Source of the DNA: Solobacterium sp. UBA3691
Lineage (GTDB): Bacteria; Bacillota_I; Bacilli_A; Erysipelotrichales; Erysipelotrichaceae
Direction of reading: 5' to 3'
Assembly (NCBI GenBank): GCA_002372175.1
Contig: DFIS01000062.1
Coordinates: forward strand, 1 to 36,833
DNA: 36,833 nt
Part shown: one piece after another, positions 15,377 to 22,740 of the stretch
Position numbering within the stretch: position 1 is the stretch's first letter
Layout of the letters: each line of letters begins with the position of its first letter
Position numbers and translations under genes: made by a program
The notes under the pieces: generated by a model
Database searches by the model: none
Told to the model about the DNA's origin: nothing
What the model saw: the letters and a program-made list of their open reading frames with translations, nothing else

Positions 15377-15519
15377 TATTATTGCTTTAGCTAAGTTATT
15401 ACAATACTAAAAGAGTGTTAAAGGTTTGTAACAAATGACGATTTAGAGATAATGATGTCAACCTGAATAGGACAGTAATACTCTACACAAAGAACATGCT
15501 TCTCTAATTTAGGTTTTGC

Positions 15520-15547
15520 ACACTGGGGTATACCCAGTGTTTTTTTA
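15520..15547 (+). terminator. Terminator before the serpin operon
   Basis: Perfect stem CACTGGG (15521-15527) / CCCAGTG (15533-15539), loop GTATA, followed by TTTTTTT. Confidence 0.85.
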
Positions 15548-15606
15548 TGCTTGGCACTATTTTTGTCGCTATGTCAGTGAATAATATCCATGTCCATAGG
15601 ACTGGT

Positions 15607-15638
15607 TTGACTGTTCCCCGTGAGAACGGCCATACCAT
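15607..15638 (+). promoter_or_regulatory. MerR-type promoter/operator of the serpin operon
   Basis: TTGACT (15607-15612), a 20-base spacer starting GTTCCCCGTGAGAACGG (15613-15629), and TACCAT (15633-15638). Spacing and the GTTCCC/GAACGG bases equal those at 13689-13720; the dyad here is imperfect. It lies 20 bases before the serpin start. Confidence 0.55.
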
Positions 15639-15657
15639 AGAGGGGGAGGACAAGGAT

Positions 15658-16632
15658 ATGAAAGAGTATGAAATGATTATTGCTGCATCACTCCGAAATG
15701 CTGAAAAGAAACACCCGGGAGAGAATCTTCTGATCTCTCCACTGTCACTGATGATCACACTGGCACAGATCCGGATCTCTGAAGATCCTGCATATGCAGA
15801 AGAAGCTTCAAAACTGGCAGAGGTGATGACAGCCGCGAAGGAAACTGTCATGGCGGATGCCTTTGCTCTGGTGAGGGAAGGAAACTTCAGACCTGTGTTT
15901 TCAGAGGAATATAAGGAACGCTTTGAAAAGCTCTTCGGCAGTGAAGTTTTTTATACACCGGATCCCGCAAAGACACTGAATACATGGGTGAGGGAAAAGA
16001 CACATGGAATGATCACTGATCTGTTTCAGGAGAACGAACCTGGAACTCTCCTCACACACGTGAACAGCATCTGTTTTGAGGATCTCTGGCAGGAGATGTA
16101 TCGGGAAGACAATATCAGCGAAGAGGAATTTACCAATGCGGATGGCTCAGTAAGAAATGTACAGATGATGTACAGCACAGAGTATACATACATGGAAGAT
16201 GAACACTTCCGTGGCTTTGCCAGACCTTTTAAGAATTCCGGGTATGACTTTGTCGGAATAATTCCGAAAGATGGTCATGGAATCACAGCAGATGTACTGA
16301 AGAAACTGGATATCTGTGAACTGTACAGTAAGCGTGAGGAATCGGAATTAGCAGTAGGCATCCCGGAATTCTCTGCGGAAATGACGGAGAAAAGTGACGT
16401 ATTACTGGAAGGGATATGCCCAATCAGCACGAACAGGGGTACTTCCGTCACAAATACAGCGAAGGTCATCGTGGACAGGAAAGGAACCAGGGCCGCAGCT
16501 GCTGCAAGTTACAGGGTATTAGGATGTTTTCTTGGACCGGATCCTGTCGCTCTTGACTCACCCTTTATCTATGCTTTGATGCACCGTGAAACAGGATTGC
16601 CGCTTTTTGCGGGGACGGTCAACAGGCTGTAA
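15658..16632 (+). CDS. Serpin family protein (324 aa, no signal peptide)
   Basis: Serpin landmarks in order: ENLLISPLSLMITLAQI (22-38, the NVFISPLSI block), TLNTWVREKTHGMITDLF (106-123), LLTHVNSICFEDLWQEMY (131-148), GFARPFKNSGYDFVGIIP (186-203), the reactive-loop hinge KGTRAAAAAS (275-284) and the C-terminal DSPFIYALMHRETGLPLFAG (300-319). The Ala-rich hinge is that of inhibitory serpins, which trap serine or cysteine proteases by loop insertion. Counting from alpha-1-antitrypsin puts P1 near Cys290 (approximate). It is shorter than the usual 370-400 residues, with a reduced N-terminal region, and has no export signal, so a cytoplasmic target is likely. GGGAGG fixes ATG 15658. The next gene follows after 23 bases. 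Confidence 0.88.
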   Translation: MKEYEMIIAASLRNAEKKHPGENLLISPLSLMITLAQIRISEDPAYAEEASKLAEVMTAAKETVMADAFALVREGNFRPVFSEEYKERFEKLFGSEVFYTPDPAKTLNTWVREKTHGMITDLFQENEPGTLLTHVNSICFEDLWQEMYREDNISEEEFTNADGSVRNVQMMYSTEYTYMEDEHFRGFARPFKNSGYDFVGIIPKDGHGITADVLKKLDICELYSKREESELAVGIPEFSAEMTEKSDVLLEGICPISTNRGTSVTNTAKVIVDRKGTRAAAAASYRVLGCFLGPDPVALDSPFIYALMHRETGLPLFAGTVNRL

Positions 16633-16655
16633 AGAACAAGCTGAGGGACAACAGT

Positions 16656-17420
16656 ATGATGGACAAAACAGCAAGTGAACTAAAGACATCTCTGTATTAT
16701 CTGAGAGCAGTAATACACATCGCGGAAGAAACTGTCAGGACACATCAGCCTCACAGGGAAGAGATCCCGGTGCCGCAGGATACTTCCGCGAAGATCGTCA
16801 TGCCTGAAAAACCGAAAGAACCTGATCACAGGGAAGATTGTCTGGAATTGCTGAAAATGGCTTTTTTTGCGGTGTTTACGGTAGTATGTGCAGCATTCTT
16901 TTGTCAGTATAACTGTCTGACTCTCTTCGGTATAAACGTGGTTTCGGCCGCGTTTCTTTGTGAGACCGGTATGGCTGTTCATGTTTTCTGGCTGGTACTG
17001 AAGTGTCACAGGCTGGAGGCATTCGACTATCAGTGTAATGTTTATGATTACAAAAGAGATACTGCCGTGGCAAACTGGAGGATCAAAGCAGCAAAGCGGG
17101 AGTACAGCCAAAAGATGCAGGAGTATGACCGCAGAAAGAAGGAAGCAGACGAAGCATTCCTGATACAGACGGAGAATCAGAGAATCATACAGGAGCTGAT
17201 CGAGAAACTGAAAAGATCGGAAGCGGAGACACAGAAGAAGCTTGCGGAAATCAATGTACAGACTGCAGATCCAGAACATGGTGTTGATACGGCCAAGGCT
17301 GAAGACAGGATAAGGGAAGCCGGAAAACTGCTTGAACAGCTGGCGGGAAGTAATGATCGGATCGGGGATGCGGAAGAACTGGAAAAAAGGTTTCTTGCGT
17401 ACTGCGGGATACAAAACTGA
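16656..17420 (+). CDS. Membrane protein with long coiled coil, serpin operon
   Basis: 254 residues. Residues 1-65 are hydrophilic and Pro/Glu-rich. Two close hydrophobic segments (about 66-86, LLKMAFFAVFTVVCAAFFCQY, and about 92-115) form a hairpin anchor. The C-terminal 125 residues are a Glu/Lys-rich coiled coil (REYSQKMQEYDRRKKEADEAF, IIQELIEKLKRSEAETQKKL), so both ends probably face the cytoplasm. No family recognised. AGGGA precedes ATG 16656. The gene starts 23 bases after the serpin stop, without a promoter between, which makes it the likely partner or anchor of the serpin. Confidence 0.75.
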   Translation: MMDKTASELKTSLYYLRAVIHIAEETVRTHQPHREEIPVPQDTSAKIVMPEKPKEPDHREDCLELLKMAFFAVFTVVCAAFFCQYNCLTLFGINVVSAAFLCETGMAVHVFWLVLKCHRLEAFDYQCNVYDYKRDTAVANWRIKAAKREYSQKMQEYDRRKKEADEAFLIQTENQRIIQELIEKLKRSEAETQKKLAEINVQTADPEHGVDTAKAEDRIREAGKLLEQLAGSNDRIGDAEELEKRFLAYCGIQN

Positions 17421-17472
17421 TACTGCCCGGAACTGACACCGACCTGCATACGCATGCGTATCTTTTCTGCAT

Positions 17473-17499
17473 CTGACAAATACTCTCATGAGATATAAT
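17473..17499 (+). promoter_or_regulatory. Promoter for the membrane-protein gene at 17526
   Basis: CTGACA (17473-17478) and TATAAT (17494-17499) with a short 15-base spacer. The -10 is perfect, the spacing is poor. Confidence 0.5.
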
Positions 17500-17525
17500 G
17501 GGGCAGAGATGCTGAGGAGATTATA

Positions 17526-18173
17526 ATGTTTACTTCAGGTTCGGAAATGACAACCGCAGTAACAGATCTGGTCAACGGTATTATTTGTGTTTTTCTGATC
17601 CTGAGGATGCGGAAACAGTGGCCGCACCGGGTGCGGACAGATCTCTGGACGCTGATGTTTGCACTGTTTGCGCATGTATGCTTTGTCGGTGTTATCCCGC
17701 ATGGTCTGACGATCAGCCGGGAACTGTTTTCTGTCTTCTGGATGATACTTTATGCGCTGATGGCATTCATGATGTCTGCGCTGACGGCTGCGATCCGTTT
17801 CGAGGTATATGGCTCTGCTGATCTTCGCCGGAATCTGACTGTAAACATGTGGATTGCGTCGATTGGCGCCATCGTCCTTGTTATTCTGTCCTGGCTGACA
17901 TCTGTAGGGTTTATATTCTTCGGTGCCTACTGTGCGGCGAATATGGTGTATATCATCAGACTGCTGCTGCGGCATCTGCGGGAAAGGGAGTGTCTGAAAT
18001 ACTATCTGACGGCGATCCTGCTGTTGGCAGCGGGCACGATCCTGCAGATGGTGAAATTCATCCGTTTCAGGGTGATCTGGGTTTTTAATTACAACGGCGT
18101 GTATCATCTCTTTCTGCTGTTAAGCATGCTGGCGATGTACAGGGGGATCATGCTTGCCCAGGAATCGCAGTGA
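17526..18173 (+). CDS. Unknown multi-pass membrane protein (215 aa)
   Basis: Six or seven hydrophobic helices cover nearly the whole protein. Examples are VTDLVNGIICVFLILRM, LWTLMFALFAHVCFVGVIPH, VFWMILYALMAFMMSALTAAI, MWIASIGAIVLVILSWLTSVGF and YLTAILLLAAGTILQMVKF. Arg/Lys-rich loops follow helices 1 and 5. Conserved-looking His residues sit in helices 2 and 6-7 (HVCF, YHLFLLLSML). The layout resembles the uncharacterised DUF6962-type seven-helix proteins, but I am not certain. GAGGAG precedes ATG 17526. The gene has its own promoter and terminator. Confidence 0.75.
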   Translation: MFTSGSEMTTAVTDLVNGIICVFLILRMRKQWPHRVRTDLWTLMFALFAHVCFVGVIPHGLTISRELFSVFWMILYALMAFMMSALTAAIRFEVYGSADLRRNLTVNMWIASIGAIVLVILSWLTSVGFIFFGAYCAANMVYIIRLLLRHLRERECLKYYLTAILLLAAGTILQMVKFIRFRVIWVFNYNGVYHLFLLLSMLAMYRGIMLAQESQ

Positions 18174-18205
18174 TCTCTAAACTGCACAGGAAACATACGA
18201 TCACC

Positions 18206-18236
18206 AAAAAAAGAACACCGTGCGGTGTTCTTTTTG
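18206..18236. terminator. Bidirectional terminator between convergent genes
   Basis: AAGAACACCG (18211-18220) / CGGTGTTCTT (18223-18232) with an A-run before and T-run after. It serves the gene ending at 18173 (+) and the one ending at 18252 (-). Confidence 0.9.
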
Positions 18237-18251
18237 TGTAAATATCACTGT

Positions 18252-18608
18252 TCAGGGCATCTGTACAAACATGGCGCCGGCATACATTGCCGCAAAGGAT
18301 ACCGGGATAAACAGCAGCCACAGCAGGAAGAACAGCAGTACTTCTTTCAGAAAACCGCCGAATGTACTGCCGTTTCCGCGTGACAGGATACTCCTGAATG
18401 CATCAATGAGGATAAATACTGCCAGTCCCAGCACCCAGATGAAAAGCAGCAGCACAAAGATACCGATGACAGAAGGGGTGCCGGTAAGACCTTCTGCTTC
18501 CATCTGCGCATAGGAACTCTCAATGAAGAACTTTGTGATCAGGGTACTGATCAGAAAACCAGCTGCCAGCATGATCACCGCTGTTCTTATCACAAATCGT
18601 TTGTACAT
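18252..18608 (-). CDS. Small membrane protein (118 aa) of unknown function
   Basis: Three hydrophobic helices: about 8-26 (RTAVIMLAAGFLISTLITKFF), 47-70 (VIGIFVLLLFIWVLGLAVFIL) and 87-113 (VLLFFLLWLLFIPVSFAAMYAGAMF), with a Gly/Ser-rich loop at about 76-85. No family recognised. AAAGG lies ahead of ATG 18608. It starts 21 bases after the LUD gene stop, so it is probably cotranscribed with it, and it ends at the bidirectional terminator. Confidence 0.75.
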   Translation of the reverse strand: MYKRFVIRTAVIMLAAGFLISTLITKFFIESSYAQMEAEGLTGTPSVIGIFVLLLFIWVLGLAVFILIDAFRSILSRGNGSTFGGFLKEVLLFFLLWLLFIPVSFAAMYAGAMFVQMP

Positions 18609-18629
18609 GACTGCCGACCTTTCTGTGTA

Positions 18630-19268
18630 TTAATAGCCGAGATCTTCGTTGATCAGGATCACATGGATCCTGCCGGCCGGGAAACATCTTCTCGTCACCA
18701 GAAACTGATTGCATATGGATGTCGGTGTATTGCAGTGCATGCAGCTGCCGGTAACAGTACAGGGATTGTCTCTGCCAAGACGTACGTTGTTGGCAGGAGC
18801 TGCCGTATCCTCATTGCGGATCACAGCTTCTTCTACATTACGGACCAGTTTGTTCGTGCCTGTGACTACGTAAACATGCTCCGGTCCGTAAACCAGGGCA
18901 GCGACCCGGTTGCCGGTATTATCGACATTATAGAGATGACCATCAACAGTCAGGGCATTGGTGCTCATGAAGAAGTAGTCGGCACCGAGACACTGATGGA
19001 AGACTTTTCTGGTATCATCGGTATGATATCTGTCATAGACAGTATAGTTCTGGTTTCCTGTCAGCCATTTCAGAATACCGGTTTGTTTCAGGGTCTCGGA
19101 ACCGCCGAAACCAATACTTGAACCTGCAGGTGTATGTTCCTGAAGCCAGGTGAGAGCCTCTGTGGATGTTTCGAAGTAATCCGCCGCAAAGCCGTTGGCC
19201 TTCAGCTGCTTAATACAGCTTTCTGCCAGCAGTTTTCTCGCTGTCCGTACATGTTCATCCATGATCAT
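18630..19268 (-). CDS. LUD-domain protein (LutC-like, lactate utilisation family)
   Basis: 212 residues forming one LUD domain. Diagnostic text: SIGFGGSETLKQTGILKWL (about 51-69, the G.GGS..L...G glycine loop), FFMSTNALTVDGHLYNVDNTGNRVAALVYGPEHV in the core, and VVTGTNKLVRNVEEA. The C-terminus carries Cys residues (TGSCMHCNTPTSIC), often seen in the anaerobe members. In lactate utilisation LutC works with LutA and LutB; those are absent here, so the substrate and pathway of this stand-alone LUD protein are unknown. TGCTATAAT on the minus strand (19304-19309 plus TGC) is a good extended -10. Confidence 0.88.
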   Translation of the reverse strand: MIMDEHVRTARKLLAESCIKQLKANGFAADYFETSTEALTWLQEHTPAGSSIGFGGSETLKQTGILKWLTGNQNYTVYDRYHTDDTRKVFHQCLGADYFFMSTNALTVDGHLYNVDNTGNRVAALVYGPEHVYVVTGTNKLVRNVEEAVIRNEDTAAPANNVRLGRDNPCTVTGSCMHCNTPTSICNQFLVTRRCFPAGRIHVILINEDLGY

Positions 19269-19303
19269 TTTCTCGCTTTCCCGGAATTACCGTATCTGTT
19301 TTC

Positions 19304-19312
19304 ATTATAGCA
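19304..19312 (-). promoter_or_regulatory. Extended -10 promoter of the LUD gene
   Basis: TGCTATAAT read on the minus strand, about 35 bases before ATG 19268. Confidence 0.6.
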
Positions 19313-19415
19313 GAGCACAGATGATCGGAGAAAGACACTCACTGTCGTGATAGTTGTTAAAATCAACAAAACGTTATATGATGAACTTGATTTCGGATTA
19401 ATTCCGCTTGCTGTC

Positions 19416-19421
19416 TATAAT
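19416..19421 (+). promoter_or_regulatory. -10 element upstream of hppA
   Basis: TATAAT 30 bases before the hppA start. No good -35 is seen. A short dyad CGGA-TTAAT-TCCG (19395-19407) lies where a -35 would be and could be an activator or repressor site. Confidence 0.4.
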
Positions 19422-19451
19422 TGGTGCTCAGACTGAACAGGGGGAGATATT

Positions 19452-21581
19452 ATGGGAGCCTGGCTGGCAGTTCTTGTGATCGTTGTTTTGGCAATAGTCT
19501 ACATTTTCTACAATCATAATCGCATCAAAAAGATGTCCGAGGGGACACAGGAGATGGCGGAGATGGCCGGTATCATCCGTGATGGTGCATCTGCTTTCAT
19601 GAAGACGGAGTTCCGCAGTATCATCACGGTGACCTGTGTGCTGGCAATCCTGTTTACTTTGATCGTTGAGCGTACCAGCGGCTTCACGTTCCTGATCGGG
19701 GCGGCGATGAGCTCGGCTGTATGCGTGCTTGGTATGCGCAGTGCTACCTATGCCAATGTGCGTACTGCCAACAAGGCCAGAGAGACACTCAGCATCGGCG
19801 AAACCGTCAAGGTGGCTTTGTGCGGAGGTTCCATCAGCGGTCTGGCGGTGCAGGCTTTCGGTATGCTGGGGATATTGCTGATCCTGCTTGTCTTCGGCGA
19901 TATTAAGCACGATGCGGTTGGTACGGGTCTGCTTGTCAGTCTTCCGTGCAATCCCTATATCATGCGTATTTCAACGTATTCTCTAGGCTGTTCGATCGTT
20001 GCCATGTTTAACCGTGTAGCCGGCGGCAACTATACCAAGGCGGCTGACATCTCCTCGGATATTCTCGGTAAGATCAGACATGATCTGCCGGAAGACGACA
20101 GCCGGGTGCCGAATACGATTGCGGACTTTATCGGTGACAATGTCAACGATATTGCCGGCAACTGCTCCGACCTTCTCGAGAGTTTTGTGGCGACGATCTC
20201 CTCATCACTGATGATTGCGGTAACGGTGTATGCGGCATCTGTGTTCAAAGGTCATGCGGCTGCCGAAGAAACGTTCCGGGCAACGACGTTATTTCCGATC
20301 ATCCTTGCCGGATGCGGTCTTACCGGATGTCTTCTGGGCCTTGGCTATGCCAACCTGAAGAAGATGGGGGATAATCCTTCCCGTGAGCTTGATCTCTCGT
20401 CCTGGATCTCTGCCGGGATCACGATCATTCTCAGTGGTATTGCCGCATACGTGATCTTCCGGAATGTCCCTTTGTATGAAGAGTTTCTGCTGGGCTGGGC
20501 TTCGCCGTGGCTGTCCGCGGTATTCGGCATCGCCAGCGGTATTGCGATCGGTACGATTACTGAACGCTATACCAGTACGGAGTACAAGCCCACAAGAGAA
20601 CTGGCAGAGATCTGTGATGAGGGTGAGGCCTTCGTTGTGACCAAGGGTGATGCGATCGGCTCCCGTTCCGTGTTACTGCCGGTACTGATCATCGGCATCT
20701 CACTGCTGATCAGCGGTAAGATCAGCGGCACATACGGTATTGCGATTGCGGCACTGGGCATGCTGGCATTTGTCGGAGCGACGGTATCGATCGATGCCTT
20801 CGGCCCGATTGCGGATAATGCCGGCGGTCTTGCGGAGTCCTGTCATCTGGATCCGGAAGTGCGCGTGATCACCGATAAGCTTGATGCGGTAGGCAATACG
20901 ACAGCAGCCATCGGCAAGGGTTTTGCGATTGGTTCGGCGGCGTTTGCGACCGTCTCCCTGATCATTGCCTATGTCGGCAACTACACCGATGCTTCCGAGG
21001 CACTGACCCTGAATTTTGCATCTTTCTACGTCGTGGCGGGCGGTCTCATCGGCGGGGCTCTTGTTGAGTACTTCTCATCTGTGCTGACCGACAATACGAT
21101 CGATTCGGCAAAGAAAATGGCGGATGAAGGTGACCGGATGATGTCGGAACCCGGCGTCCTGGAAGGTACCGTCCGTCCTGATTACAACCGGATGATCTCG
21201 ATGGCTGCACAGGAAGCGATACGCAAGATGGTCATGCCTTCGGTACTGGCGATCGTGATCCCGATCATCGGCGGCTTTGTCTTCGGTCCTGACTTTGTCG
21301 GCGGTCTTCTGGTCGGGGCAACGATCGTTGCGGTTCCCAGAGCGATCTTCATGGGCAACTCCGGCGGTGCTTTCGACAATGCGAAGAAGTATATCGAAGG
21401 AGGCAATATCCCGGGACACGGCAAGGGCACGGCAGCACATAAGGCTGCTGTCACCGGTGATACGATCGGGGATACTCGCAAGGATGTTGTCGGTGTCGCT
21501 CTGGATATCTTCATCAAGATGATGTCTACGGTAGCCAATACCCTTGTCGTTGTCTTTAAGACTGTTACACTGATCGGGTAA
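19452..21581 (+). CDS. hppA: Membrane-bound ion-translocating pyrophosphatase
   Basis: 709 residues, about 16 membrane helices. It couples hydrolysis of cytoplasmic pyrophosphate to H+ or Na+ export. The active-site loops are recognisable: GGNYTKAADISSDILGKI near 195-212, PEDDSRVPNTIADFIGDNVNDIAGNCSDLLESF after it, FGPIADNAGGLAE, and near the C-terminus GGAFDNAKKYIEGG and AHKAAVTGDTIGDTRKDVVG. Position 485 in GNTTAAIGKG is Ala with Gly488, the pattern of K+-dependent enzymes (K+-independent ones have Lys). The block DFIGDNVNDIAGN deviates from the common DNVGDNVGDCAGM. GGGGGAG precedes the ATG, and TATAAT lies at 19416-19421. Confidence 0.95.
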   Translation: MGAWLAVLVIVVLAIVYIFYNHNRIKKMSEGTQEMAEMAGIIRDGASAFMKTEFRSIITVTCVLAILFTLIVERTSGFTFLIGAAMSSAVCVLGMRSATYANVRTANKARETLSIGETVKVALCGGSISGLAVQAFGMLGILLILLVFGDIKHDAVGTGLLVSLPCNPYIMRISTYSLGCSIVAMFNRVAGGNYTKAADISSDILGKIRHDLPEDDSRVPNTIADFIGDNVNDIAGNCSDLLESFVATISSSLMIAVTVYAASVFKGHAAAEETFRATTLFPIILAGCGLTGCLLGLGYANLKKMGDNPSRELDLSSWISAGITIILSGIAAYVIFRNVPLYEEFLLGWASPWLSAVFGIASGIAIGTITERYTSTEYKPTRELAEICDEGEAFVVTKGDAIGSRSVLLPVLIIGISLLISGKISGTYGIAIAALGMLAFVGATVSIDAFGPIADNAGGLAESCHLDPEVRVITDKLDAVGNTTAAIGKGFAIGSAAFATVSLIIAYVGNYTDASEALTLNFASFYVVAGGLIGGALVEYFSSVLTDNTIDSAKKMADEGDRMMSEPGVLEGTVRPDYNRMISMAAQEAIRKMVMPSVLAIVIPIIGGFVFGPDFVGGLLVGATIVAVPRAIFMGNSGGAFDNAKKYIEGGNIPGHGKGTAAHKAAVTGDTIGDTRKDVVGVALDIFIKMMSTVANTLVVVFKTVTLIG

Positions 21582-21601
21582 ATACAGACAGTACATGCAC
21601 G

Positions 21602-21636
21602 AAAAAAGATAGATGACTCACGTCTCTATCTTTTTT
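21602..21636. terminator. Bidirectional terminator between hppA and the MYG1 gene
   Basis: AAAAAAGATAGA (21602-21613) / TCTATCTTTTTT (21625-21636) with an inner GAC/GTC pair block. It is a strong symmetric hairpin for the two convergent genes. Confidence 0.9.
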
Positions 21637-21646
21637 GCTTATACGG

Positions 21647-22618
21647 TTATCTTCGGCATCCCAGTCTTGCCATGGCCAGAGCATCCTCCATAGTCTCGGT
21701 TCCTGCCAGGAATCCCGAAGGATGACAGAACGTGGCGGTCTTGATACCGGAGATGTTCTGCAGCTCTTCATAGCGCAGTCCATACCATTCCTTAGGCAGG
21801 GGATGCCTGAATACCGAACGGTCATTGGAACTGACCAGAGCACACTGTACATTCCAGCCTCCGCGCAGTGCCGGGGAGATCACATACCAGATATCCTGTG
21901 CTTTCGGGTTGGTTCTCTGGGAGTACAGAACACCCTCCCACGGCGCGAATTCATCGAGGATCATAATGTGGTCAGCCGAGTAGTCAATGGCCCGTAAAAC
22001 GTAATCTCTGCCGTCCAGAGAGGAGATGATACTGTCGATCCTGTTGATCAGGATATCCTTGGCAAAGGCTACCGCATCCATGAAAGCATCGTAGGGATCC
22101 ATATCCGAGTTCCACGGGGGATTGAAATCCTTGATCACCTGTGAAACGGTGAAGCTTGTACGTGAAGAATAAATAATACTGTTTCTGATCTCCGGCTGCA
22201 GGTTGGGGATCATCTCCAGTTCCGTACTGACGGGATTATAGCCGTTATCTTCAGCATCAATACCCAGAACCAGACTTGTCTCAAGTCTCTGAAAGACCGT
22301 ACGCATATACTGCTCGGGGCAGTCTTCAGCTTCCAGGATCTCTTCGTAATACTTGCGCCAGACCAGTCCGCAGGCCGCATACGGTACATTCGTACCGGGG
22401 TGGGTACCGTTATTCTCCTTGTTTTCCGGGGTATGATGGTCCAGCTCACCGCCGCCGATATCATAGATGATCCATCCGGCAGTATCTTCAGGTATCTCCA
22501 GATCACTGCCTCTGACTACGTTGATCTCTTCCGCCATCAGGGAAAGCATCGCTGTCGCAAAGACATCATCAGCATGAAAGAGACCGTCGTGTGTATATAA
22601 GTTCAGTTTTGTACGCAT
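21647..22618 (-). CDS. MYG1-family protein (DHH-like phosphoesterase/exonuclease, UPF0160)
   Basis: 323 residues. The start LYTHDGLFHADDVFATAML (His and Asp metal-binding block), then YDIGGGELDHHTPENKENN with the DHH-like double His, match the MYG1 group. Eukaryotic MYG1 is a 3'-5' RNA exonuclease with DHH-type metal sites; the bacterial members are poorly studied. The C-terminal third holds YVISPALRGGWNVQCAL, PLPKEWYGLRYEELQ and TATFCHPSGFLAG, all family-typical. A longer frame runs upstream, but ATG 22618 has AGGAGA at good spacing and begins just before the family start, so I use it. TATAAT on the minus strand lies at 22644-22649. Confidence 0.88.
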   Translation of the reverse strand: MRTKLNLYTHDGLFHADDVFATAMLSLMAEEINVVRGSDLEIPEDTAGWIIYDIGGGELDHHTPENKENNGTHPGTNVPYAACGLVWRKYYEEILEAEDCPEQYMRTVFQRLETSLVLGIDAEDNGYNPVSTELEMIPNLQPEIRNSIIYSSRTSFTVSQVIKDFNPPWNSDMDPYDAFMDAVAFAKDILINRIDSIISSLDGRDYVLRAIDYSADHIMILDEFAPWEGVLYSQRTNPKAQDIWYVISPALRGGWNVQCALVSSNDRSVFRHPLPKEWYGLRYEELQNISGIKTATFCHPSGFLAGTETMEDALAMARLGCRR

Positions 22619-22740
22619 GAATTGATTATCTCCTGTATCTACCATTATACCCTGTGAAACGATATCTCTGATGAGAACTTCACTGGCATCTTTTTTGTAT
22701 GTCAGGTTTTCTACAATACATGTACAGGGAGGGGATGACC

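Larger units (their letters stand above)
15377..15657. other. Intergenic stretch between the DUF4230 and serpin genes
   Basis: AT-rich and without coding text up to about 15510. It then holds the terminator at 15520-15547 and the MerR-type promoter at 15607-15638. The ATG at 15547 is in frame with the serpin but lies directly on the terminator T-run without a ribosome site and is not used as start. Confidence 0.6.

Noticed and set aside
15547..15657. Upstream in-frame ATG that would lengthen the serpin by 37 residues
   Set aside because: It lies on the T-run of a terminator, upstream of the promoter used by the gene, without a ribosome site; the added text is not a signal peptide.
16680..17489. 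269-codon minus-strand frame over the coiled-coil protein gene
   Set aside because: Antisense of Glu/Lys-rich codons gives Phe/Leu-rich text that imitates a membrane protein; no start signals.
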